A DNA stretch of 12,521 bases. It comes from an uncultured bacterium (lineage in GTDB: Bacteria; Bacillota_I; Bacilli_A; RFN20; CAG-826). Positions 5,724 to 11,875 of the stretch are shown here, piece after piece. A program made the position numbers and the translations under genes. The notes under the pieces were generated by a model, which saw only the letters and a program-made list of their open reading frames with translations, was not told the DNA's origin and did no database searches. The first letter of the stretch is position 1; the number at the start of each line of letters is the position of its first letter. The stretch covers positions 1-12,521 of the forward strand of contig CASEST010000078.1 of assembly GCA_949290725.1 (NCBI GenBank). The letters are read 5' to 3'.

Positions 5724-7022
5724 ATGACAGAAATTATTGATGTTTATGCACGTGAAGTTTTAGATTCTCGTGGAAATCCTACTGTAGAAGTAGAAGTTAC
5801 TCTTGATTGTGGCGCAGTAGGTAGAGCAATTGTTCCATCTGGTGCTTCCACTGGTGAAAGAGAAGCTCTCGAATTAAGAGATGGCGATAAGGCTAGATAT
5901 TTAGGTAAAGGCGTTTTAAAAGCAGTCAGTAATATTAATGAAGTTATTGCTCCTGAAATCGTTGGTATGTATGCTGATAATCAAGTTGAAGTTGATAAAA
6001 AATTACTTGAGTTAGATGGTACACCATTTAAGAAAAATTTAGGTGCTAATGCTTTACTTGGTGTTTCATTAGCTTGTGCTAGAGCAGCTGCTGAAGCTTT
6101 TGGATTACCACTTTATCAATATTTAGGTGGTGTCAATGCTAAAGTTTTACCTACACCTATGATGAACGTTATTAACGGTGGTGCTCATGCTGATTCTACT
6201 GTTGATTTCCAAGAATTCTTCATTATTCCTGCAGGTTTTGATACATTCCGTGAAGCTTTAAGAGCTGGCGTTGAAACATTCCATGCTTTAAAAGATGTTT
6301 TAAAGAAAAAAGGCTATGTTACTAGTGTTGGCGATGAAGGTGGATTTGCTCCTTCATGTAAAGAAGGAAATACTGAGCCACTTGAATTAATTATGGAAGC
6401 AATTGTTAAAGCTGGTTATAAACCTGGCGAACAAATTTTCATGGGAATGGACGTTGCTGCTTCAGAATTCTATGATCCAGAAACTGGTAAATATAATTTA
6501 AAGAAATCTGGACAAGGTGTTAAAACTTCTGAAGAAATGATTGAATGGTATGAAGAAATGATCGCTAAATACCCTATCATTACTATTGAAGACGGCTTAG
6601 GAGAAAGAGACTGGGATGGTTGGAAAGTTTTAACTGATAGATTAGGTAATAAAATTCAATTAGTTGGTGACGATTTATTCGTTACTAATCCATCAATCTT
6701 AGCCGAAGGTATTAAAAAAGGTATTGCTAATTCAATTTTAATTAAAGTTAATCAAATTGGTACTTTAACTGAGACATTAGATGCTATTAGAATGGCTCAA
6801 ATTAATGGTTATACCACAATGGTTTCCCATAGAAGTGGCGAAACTGAAGATACAACAATTGCTGATTTAGCTGTTGCTGTTAATGCTGGTCAAATTAAAA
6901 CTGGTTCTGCTTCTAGAACAGATAGAATGGCTAAATATAACCAATTATTAAGAATTGAAGACGAATTAGGTGAAACAGCAGTTTTTGAAGGATTAAAAGC
7001 TTTCAAAAAATATAGATTCTAA
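5724..7022 (+). CDS. eno: Enolase (phosphopyruvate hydratase)
   Basis: Enolase interconverts 2-phosphoglycerate and phosphoenolpyruvate in glycolysis; it is a cytoplasmic Mg-dependent enzyme. The 432-residue protein has the usual length and every catalytic landmark. These are Ser42 in PSGASTG, His155 and Glu164 flanking the active site, and Glu205. The Mg ligands are Asp243, Glu289 and Asp316 (GDDLF). The base is Lys341 within the signature ILIKVNQIGTLTET, followed by His369 in SHRSGET and Lys391. AAAGGAGAAAG (5709-5719) precedes ATG 5724, and codon choice is strongly biased, as expected for an abundant protein. The gene stands alone with its own promoter and a strong terminator, rather than in a gap-pgk-tpi-pgm-eno operon. 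The distance to secG and ssrA recalls the Bacillus neighbourhood. Confidence 0.99.
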   Translation: MTEIIDVYAREVLDSRGNPTVEVEVTLDCGAVGRAIVPSGASTGEREALELRDGDKARYLGKGVLKAVSNINEVIAPEIVGMYADNQVEVDKKLLELDGTPFKKNLGANALLGVSLACARAAAEAFGLPLYQYLGGVNAKVLPTPMMNVINGGAHADSTVDFQEFFIIPAGFDTFREALRAGVETFHALKDVLKKKGYVTSVGDEGGFAPSCKEGNTEPLELIMEAIVKAGYKPGEQIFMGMDVAASEFYDPETGKYNLKKSGQGVKTSEEMIEWYEEMIAKYPIITIEDGLGERDWDGWKVLTDRLGNKIQLVGDDLFVTNPSILAEGIKKGIANSILIKVNQIGTLTETLDAIRMAQINGYTTMVSHRSGETEDTTIADLAVAVNAGQIKTGSASRTDRMAKYNQLLRIEDELGETAVFEGLKAFKKYRF

Positions 7023-7038
7023 TCTTGATAACTAATTT

Positions 7039-7065
7039 AAAAGGCTCGGTAACCGAGCCTTTTTT
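7039..7065 (+). terminator. Intrinsic terminator of eno
   Basis: AAGGCTCGG (7041-7049) pairs with CCGAGCCTT (7053-7061) across a TAA loop, extended by two A-T pairs, then T residues to 7065. It lies 18 bp after the eno stop. Confidence 0.95.
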
Positions 7066-7103
7066 GTATGGAATATTTTTTGTTTATGATAGAATACTAA
7101 ATT

Positions 7104-7733
7104 ATGAGAAGAATTAATTTTAAAAATGGTTTTTTAACTTATGCAACATTAATATCCCTTTTATACGCTTTATTTTCTATAGTTTCGATTTTTTTATCGG
7201 TATATTTCCAAGGTTCGAGCTATGATACTTTTTCGATAATTTCTTTAGCGATTAATGTTGTATTTTATTGTTTTATTGGCTTTTATTTTTATCGTGCAAA
7301 AAATAGCGGCAATTATGGCTTTGCTTTATATGCGATGTTAGCTTTAGCAATTTCAACATATTTAATTCCACTTATTATGTTTGTTATTCAAAATATTTTA
7401 GCTCTTCCTTTTGTTATTGCTTCACTTTTAACTAGTTTAGGAATTGGAGTTGCTTATTCGATTGTTTTAATCTTAGAAAGTCGCAAACATAAAAAAGGAT
7501 TAATAATCGCTTTAGAAGTTTTAGGGGTTATTTTAGCAATTATCGGTTTGATTAGTTTTATTTTTAGCTTAATTAATATTATCGATGCTTTTATTGTTGC
7601 GATTAATACAGGAATTATTGAAAATATTATTATTTCAATATTCAATCTTTTAAGTTCCATAATTTCTCTTGGATTCCCAATAATTTTTGGAATTTTTCCA
7701 TTTTATTTGTCTTACGAAAGAAAATATAATTAG
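7104..7733 (+). CDS. Small polytopic membrane protein, unknown function
   Basis: The family is not recognised. The 209-residue product is almost wholly hydrophobic, with about six membrane helices (roughly 10-33, 42-63, 72-95, 98-125, 133-158 and 172-203). Short basic loops such as RKHKKG near 126-132 lie on the inner side by the positive-inside rule. There is no signal peptide and no charged or catalytic motif within the helices. No Shine-Dalgarno sequence precedes ATG 7104. Instead an extended -10, TGATAGAAT (7087-7095), sits only eight bases upstream, so the transcript may be leaderless. The TAG stop overlaps the TAA of the convergent YolD-like gene by two bases. The antisense frame at 7454-7660 is a shadow of its hydrophobic codons. 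Confidence 0.75.
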   Translation: MRRINFKNGFLTYATLISLLYALFSIVSIFLSVYFQGSSYDTFSIISLAINVVFYCFIGFYFYRAKNSGNYGFALYAMLALAISTYLIPLIMFVIQNILALPFVIASLLTSLGIGVAYSIVLILESRKHKKGLIIALEVLGVILAIIGLISFIFSLINIIDAFIVAINTGIIENIIISIFNLLSSIISLGFPIIFGIFPFYLSYERKYN

Positions 7734-8062
7734 CAGATTGAATCGAATATATCAATTTCTTCAATATCTAAAATATTTTTTAAAGAAATATAAAAGTTAG
7801 TAAAAAATACTAATTTTTTATTTTTATCAATACTGGTAATTTTTTCATGAAGTTTATAGATATAACCATCAAAAAAGATAGTGATATTTAAAACCGTATT
7901 ATAATCATAATTTTTTAAAATATTATTTATTTTATTAGCTTGCTCATTAAAAAGTCGAGGTTTTTCTACCTTATATTTTTCATAAATCATCTTTTCAAGA
8001 AATGACCCTTGTTCCACTAAAGAAGAGAACGGGAGCCATTTTTTCATTCCACGGTCACTCAT
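7730..8062 (-). CDS. YolD-like protein
   Basis: This 110-residue protein belongs to the YolD-like family. The diagnostic N-terminus is DRGMKKWLPFSSL followed by an E-rich helix. The rest fits the family's small beta-rich fold, ending with the FFDGYIYKLHEKITSIDKN strand pair. YolD proteins are often encoded next to the UvrX/ImuB-type Y-family DNA polymerase in Firmicutes and are linked to mutagenic repair, but the biochemical role is unclear. Here the gene is an orphan with no polymerase in the window. It converges on the 7104-7733 membrane protein gene, their stop codons overlapping. Only a weak AGAGAG precedes the ATG. A perfect TATAAT (8076-8071) ends eight bases before the start, so the message may be leaderless. 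The last residues (DIFDSIC) are non-conserved. Confidence 0.8.
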   Translation of the reverse strand: MSDRGMKKWLPFSSLVEQGSFLEKMIYEKYKVEKPRLFNEQANKINNILKNYDYNTVLNITIFFDGYIYKLHEKITSIDKNKKLVFFTNFYISLKNILDIEEIDIFDSIC

Positions 8063-8070
8063 GCTCTCTA

Positions 8071-8076
8071 ATTATA
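8071..8076 (-). promoter_or_regulatory. -10 element of the YolD-like gene
   Basis: TATAAT on the minus strand is separated from the ATG by eight bases; a start of transcription would fall within two or three bases of the start codon. No good -35 is seen. The divergent spacer 8063-8190 holds only this and the element before 8191. Confidence 0.4.
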
Positions 8077-8190
8077 AGAGATTTTAAACTTTTCTAATAT
8101 TAAATTCTCTTTATATAAAAATAATAGTGACGTTTGATTTATATAGGCAAATAAATTTAATTATTAAAGTAAATTTATTAAAATATTAAG

Positions 8191-9657
8191 GTGTTTTATT
8201 TAGTTAAAGATTTAACAAGCGAAATATTATTAAAATTAAAAGAAGAGTTATATAAAGAGAACTGTTTTATTTCTGATTATTCTTTTTATACTCTTTATGC
8301 TTATAAAGATTTTTATAAAACTAAAGTCATAATTTTTAATCTTAATAAAGATTTAAAAGCTTATATAATTTTATCTAATTATTATTTAGATGTAATTTCA
8401 TTCTTCTTCCCACTTTTTCTTAAAAGTGATAAAAATATTAAAGTAACTAGATTAGATAAAATTAAAGCGATAAGAATAATTCGACAATATATATTTGATA
8501 ATTCAATAAAAAATTATAATTTTGCATGTTTAAATGAAGAAAATTTAAATTTTCTAAGATCTTATTTTAAAAATTATGAGATTTATCATGAAAGAATGCG
8601 GGATGATTATTTATATTTAAATAGTTCCTTTATTGATTATAAAGGAAATAAATTAAAGTCAAAAAGACATCAAAAGGCTAAGTTTATTCAAACTTATTCT
8701 AATATTAGATTTGTGAAGATCAATAAAATAAATAATGAATTAGTTTTAAAGTTAAATAGTTTTATCGATAATTTTCTTTTAAATAAATATGATAAATTAG
8801 ATAGTTTAGGAATCGAAGAAGAAAAAAGAGCTAAAGAAATTCTTTCTTTAATTCCGACTTTTAATTTTGATCTATTTATTTTATTAGAGAATGATAAAAT
8901 CATCGGCTTTTCAATTATCGAAAAAATTAATGATACGATTTTTGATCATGTTGAAAAATGTGACAAATCCTATATTGGAATCGTTCCATATTTTGTTTCA
9001 AGATTGGCTAATTATTATTCATCTTTTAAATATTTTAATCGTGAAGATGATTCTAATGATCAGGGTCTAAGATTATCAAAGCTAAGTTTTAATCCTTATA
9101 AGATGATACATAAAGAGATATTTGTTGTTAAAAATGATTTAAATTATTTAGACGAGATAGAAGAAATAGCGGTTAATGATGATATTTATTTAGGAAGATT
9201 AGAGCTTAAAGATGCAGAAAAATACTATTTGTTATCAATTGATCAAAAGAGAAATAAGTTTTGGGGATATGATTATAAATCTGATTTAGGGGATAAAATT
9301 CCGAATAAAGAGTACTTTTATAATATGGTATTAGAAGATATAAAAAATAAGTCTTCTTTTGTATATATAATTAATTATCAAAATTCATTCGCCGGCGAAA
9401 TTGTTTTATATAACTTATTGGATGATAATAGTTTTGAAATAGGAATTCGTTTAATAGAAGAAATGGAAAATAAAAATATCGCCTATTTATCAATTAAGGC
9501 TTTAATTCTTTTTATTAAAACTAATTTTAGAGTTACTTATATTTTGATGAAATGTTTTAAAGAAAATAAAAGGAGTGATCATTTGATCACTCGCTTAGGT
9601 TTTTCTTATTTAAAAGAAGATGATATATTTAAGTATTTTACTTTTTCTTTGCTTTAA
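8191..9657 (+). CDS. DUF2156 aminoacyltransferase-like domain fused to a GNAT acetyltransferase domain
   Basis: This is a 488-residue two-domain protein. Residues 1 to about 310 match DUF2156, the domain related to the aminoacyl-transferring end of MprF. Its marks are KGNKLKSKRHQK near 152-163, FDHVEKCDKSYIGI (His253) and FNREDDSNDQGLRLSKLSF (Asn283-Asp287). There is no MprF-type membrane part, so it is soluble. From about 330 to the end is a separate GNAT domain of the RimJ/RimL type, with a FAGEIVLYNL strand and ENKRSDHLITRLGF (the usual N-x-x-S-x-x-L-x-x-LGF acetyl-CoA region). The acceptor is unknown. The start is GTG 8191, since a stop lies in frame at 8179 and no ATG follows nearby. AAGG abuts it too closely to act as a normal ribosome binding site. 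The last 20 bp overlap the convergent degV gene. Confidence 0.8.
   Translation: MFYLVKDLTSEILLKLKEELYKENCFISDYSFYTLYAYKDFYKTKVIIFNLNKDLKAYIILSNYYLDVISFFFPLFLKSDKNIKVTRLDKIKAIRIIRQYIFDNSIKNYNFACLNEENLNFLRSYFKNYEIYHERMRDDYLYLNSSFIDYKGNKLKSKRHQKAKFIQTYSNIRFVKINKINNELVLKLNSFIDNFLLNKYDKLDSLGIEEEKRAKEILSLIPTFNFDLFILLENDKIIGFSIIEKINDTIFDHVEKCDKSYIGIVPYFVSRLANYYSSFKYFNREDDSNDQGLRLSKLSFNPYKMIHKEIFVVKNDLNYLDEIEEIAVNDDIYLGRLELKDAEKYYLLSIDQKRNKFWGYDYKSDLGDKIPNKEYFYNMVLEDIKNKSSFVYIINYQNSFAGEIVLYNLLDDNSFEIGIRLIEEMENKNIAYLSIKALILFIKTNFRVTYILMKCFKENKRSDHLITRLGFSYLKEDDIFKYFTFSLL
9558..9592 (-). terminator. degV terminator embedded in the convergent coding sequence
   Basis: GAGTGATCA-TT-TGATCACTC (9573-9592) is a perfect 9-bp inverted repeat. 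On the minus strand it is followed by CCTTTTATTTTCTTT. It begins about 45 bp beyond the degV stop, so degV transcription would end inside the GNAT domain of the opposite gene, at codons for RSDHLITR. Confidence 0.75.
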
Positions 9658-10519
9658 CTTTTGCGCAGACTGCTAAAGCTAAAACGCCTGGACCTACATG
9701 GTTAGTTACAATCAATGAAAGTGGTTGAGGTGTAATTTGTTTAATCCCGAGTTCTTCTTTAGCCTCTTCAGCAAATAATTTTGCTTCTTCTTGGTTATCT
9801 GTATAGGCATAATAGAAAGCTAAATCTTCATTTTTGTCATAATTTTTAAATTTTGTTTCTAAATCCTTTTTTATAGCGGCAATAATAATTTGTTTAGCTT
9901 TTTTACTTCCAATTGCCTTTTGATATGCGTCCAATTTTCCATCAAAAAGTGATAAGACTGGCTTGATATGTAATGCTCCACCTAATAAAGCAGCAGCTGG
10001 TGTGACACGTCCGCCTTTTTTAAGAAATTTTAAAGTGTCAACCATTACATAAATTGAAGCGTTTCCCTTTTCTTTTTCTAAAATTTCTTTGATTTCTTTA
10101 GGGGAATAACCAGCATCAATTAAATTTAATGCGTCATAAACTGCCTCTTTTAAAGTTGGTTCAACACGATGATTATCCACAACAGTAACTTTATCTTTAA
10201 ATTCTTCATCCTCAGCTAAATTTTTAGCAGTATTACAAGCTTCTGATAAGCCAGAAGATAATGGAATATGAATTATGTGGTCATAATTCTTTAAGCATTT
10301 TCTCCATAATTCCATTAATTCACCTGGTGAAGGTTGAGAGGTTTGACTATCATCTCCATTCTTGAGTCTTTCCATATAAGTATTCAAATCAATATTTTCA
10401 CCTTGGAAATAGACCTCTCCGTTAATGATTAATGGCATTCGGAGAATAAATATATTTTTAGCTGCAGCTTCTTTTTTTGAGAAACCAGCGTTATCATCAG
10501 TACAAATACAAATTTTCAT
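9638..10519 (-). CDS. DegV family fatty-acid-binding protein (FakB-like)
   Basis: DegV/FakB proteins bind a free fatty acid and present it to the kinase FakA, which makes acyl phosphate for phospholipid synthesis. The 293-residue length fits. Domain 1 carries TSQPSPGEL (60-67), whose Thr-Ser binds the carboxyl group in FakB, and IPLSSGLSEA (85-94). The linker helix DTLKFLKKGGRV (161-172) includes the conserved Arg171. Domain 2 has PVLSLFDGKL and, near the end, NHVGPGVLA with the conserved His274. The N-terminus CTDDNAG replaces the common TDS. It belongs to the variant with VVDNHRVEPT rather than VVDS in the second strand. GAGGTT stands four bases before the ATG. FakA is not in the window. 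The gene overlaps the DUF2156-GNAT gene by 20 bp and is probably monocistronic. Confidence 0.92.
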   Translation of the reverse strand: MKICICTDDNAGFSKKEAAAKNIFILRMPLIINGEVYFQGENIDLNTYMERLKNGDDSQTSQPSPGELMELWRKCLKNYDHIIHIPLSSGLSEACNTAKNLAEDEEFKDKVTVVDNHRVEPTLKEAVYDALNLIDAGYSPKEIKEILEKEKGNASIYVMVDTLKFLKKGGRVTPAAALLGGALHIKPVLSLFDGKLDAYQKAIGSKKAKQIIIAAIKKDLETKFKNYDKNEDLAFYYAYTDNQEEAKLFAEEAKEELGIKQITPQPLSLIVTNHVGPGVLALAVCAKVKAKKK

Positions 10520-10530
10520 AAAACCTCGCT

Positions 10531-10562
10531 TTGACGTTAAAAGATTATCACAATAATGTCAA
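10531..10562 (-). promoter_or_regulatory. degV promoter with flanking inverted repeat
   Basis: On the minus strand an extended -10, TGTGATAAT (10552-10544), lies within an imperfect inverted repeat. The repeat arms TTGACGTTA (10531-10539) and TAATGTCAA (10554-10562) differ at one position and are 14 bp apart. The outer arm also supplies TTGACA, usable as a -35 for a poorer -10 (TAACGT). The repeat is placed where a repressor could block transcription. Confidence 0.4.
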
Positions 10563-10767
10563 AATAAAAATATAATATTAAATACTAGATATAATGATTT
10601 TGTTTATAAAATGCTAGTTTTAAATACAATATAGCCTAAAAATGCGTGAAAATAGGCAATATTTTAACTAAAAATTTATTAGACTTAAAATGCAGCTTAA
10701 GTTTATCTTATTAAAAGGTGATGAATATTTAAGTTTAAAAAAATATACTTTTTTATCGGAGATAAAG
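10563..10767. repeat. Gene-free spacer with three inverted repeats
   Basis: The 301-bp divergent spacer between degV and the macro-domain gene has no credible gene. It holds AATATAGCCTA (10628-10638) against TAGGCAATATT (10653-10663), 10 of 11 bases paired across 14 bases. It also holds ACTTAA-N8-TTAAGT (10683-10702) and TTTATC-GGA-GATAAA (10752-10766). The first could fold as an RNA hairpin or be an operator. Nothing shows a known riboswitch or mobile element. Confidence 0.4.
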
Positions 10768-10796
10768 TAGAAAAGCCACCCTTTTTTTGATATAAT
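10768..10796 (+). promoter_or_regulatory. Promoter of the macro-domain gene
   Basis: TAGAAA (10768-10773), 17 bp, and a perfect extended -10 TGATATAAT (10788-10796). The transcript would start near 10803, giving an 18-base leader containing AGAAGG seven bases before the ATG. Confidence 0.7.
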
Positions 10797-10820
10797 CAAA
10801 AAGATTTAGAAGGTATAAGT

Positions 10821-11732
10821 ATGGCTTTTTATATTGTTAGAGGCGATTTAGTATCAATGGAAGTAGATGCTATTGTTGCAAGTGCAAATGTTAATTTAAA
10901 AATGGTAGAAGGCGTTACTAGAGCTATTTTTCACCGTGCTGGTGATTTAAATATGCTTAATGCTTGCCGCGAAATAGGCCATTGTGACCCTGGAAAAGCT
11001 GTTTTAACGCCATCTTTTAATATTAAAAACTGTAAAGCTATAATTCATGCTGTTGGACCTAATTATATAAATGGTAAACATGGTGAAGCTAAAAAGTTAA
11101 TTTCAGCTTATGAGTCTGTTTTTAAAATTTGCGATGAACATGGTTTTAAAAGTGTTGCCTTCCCAATTTTAAGTGCTGAATTTAATTATCCATTAAGGGA
11201 ATGCTATGATATAGCTGAAAAATGTATTAAAACATATTTATCTACTCATCCAGAAAGTGATGTATTTATTGTTATTTATAAAAGTAATTTTGATATTTTT
11301 GATGATGAATTTAAAGATAATTTAACTAAATATTTAAATTTTAATTTTAAAACTGAAGAGCGAAAGCAAAATATAAAAGATTACAATTTAGATGTAGTTA
11401 ATTTTATTAGTAAAATTCAACAAGAAAAAAATATTAGTGATGAAGAATTAATTTTAAATGCTAATCTTGATTATCGATATTTATCAAGGCTAAGAGATGA
11501 TTCAACTTTTATTCCTTCAAAATTTGCCTTACTTTCTATTGGAATAGGTTTAAATCTTAATATAAGCGAAATGAATGATTTGTTAAAAACCCAAGGATAT
11601 TTCTTTGGAAGCAATACGATGTATGAATTAGCAATTCGCTTTTATATCGATAAGAAAATTTACGATATTTATAAGATTAATGATTGCCTATTCTATTATG
11701 AATTAGAGTTATTATCTCAAAAAATATTTTAA
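10821..11732 (+). CDS. Macro-domain (ADP-ribose-binding-like) protein with C-terminal helical module
   Basis: Residues 1-170 are a macro domain, the fold that binds or hydrolyses ADP-ribose groups. Its marks are IVRGDLVSMEVDAIVASAN (Asp16, Asn23), GVTRAIFHRAG, PGKAVLTPS (57-65), IIHAVGPNY and SVAFPILS. Residues about 185-303 form a helical module with DYRYLSRLRDD, FIPSKFALLSIGIGLNL and MNDLLKTQGYFF, then YDIYKINDCLFYY. This segment resembles an HTH-like module known to me at the C-terminus of other Firmicute macro proteins; its role is unknown. Two ligand loops differ from active members. The usual GGG-V is MVEGV (28-32), and the usual S-S/T-G-x-x-G-Y-P is SAEFNYP (118-124), with both glycines gone. 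Binding may be altered or lost. AGAAGG and a strong promoter fix the start. The gene is monocistronic. Confidence 0.85.
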   Translation: MAFYIVRGDLVSMEVDAIVASANVNLKMVEGVTRAIFHRAGDLNMLNACREIGHCDPGKAVLTPSFNIKNCKAIIHAVGPNYINGKHGEAKKLISAYESVFKICDEHGFKSVAFPILSAEFNYPLRECYDIAEKCIKTYLSTHPESDVFIVIYKSNFDIFDDEFKDNLTKYLNFNFKTEERKQNIKDYNLDVVNFISKIQQEKNISDEELILNANLDYRYLSRLRDDSTFIPSKFALLSIGIGLNLNISEMNDLLKTQGYFFGSNTMYELAIRFYIDKKIYDIYKINDCLFYYELELLSQKIF

Positions 11733-11737
11733 AAAAA

Positions 11738-11794
11738 TACCGAATTTACTAATTAAAAACCATGACTATTGTCGTGTTTTTTAATTAATCGGTA
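11738..11794 (+). terminator. Terminator of the macro-domain gene within a larger hairpin
   Basis: CATGAC-TATT-GTCGTG (one wobble) with flanking A and T runs makes a classic terminator (about 11752-11786), its right arm ending in TTTTTTAATT. Outer arms TACCGA (11738-11743) and TCGGTA (11789-11794) extend it into a 57-base structure. The A-rich and T-rich flanks could also let it stop minus-strand transcription. Confidence 0.75.
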
Positions 11795-11812
11795 AAAAAA
11801 TACTTATTTTCT

Positions 11813-11841
11813 TTAACACTTTGTTTATAAAGTGTTATTAT
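11813..11841 (+). promoter_or_regulatory. Dehydrogenase promoter with operator filling the spacer
   Basis: TTAACA (11813-11818), exactly 17 bp, and TATTAT (11836-11841) each match consensus at five of six positions. A perfect inverted repeat AACACTTT-N6-AAAGTGTT (11815-11836) fills the spacer and overlaps both hexamers, the position expected for a repressor site. It differs from the Rex consensus TTGTGAA-N4-TTCACAA. Confidence 0.65.
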
Positions 11842-11875
11842 TTAAAAGGTTAATAAATTGACTAAGGAGGAAATT

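Noticed and set aside
8694..8903. Minus-strand open frame of 69 codons.
   Set aside because: It is antisense to the DUF2156 domain; its composition mirrors the coding strand.
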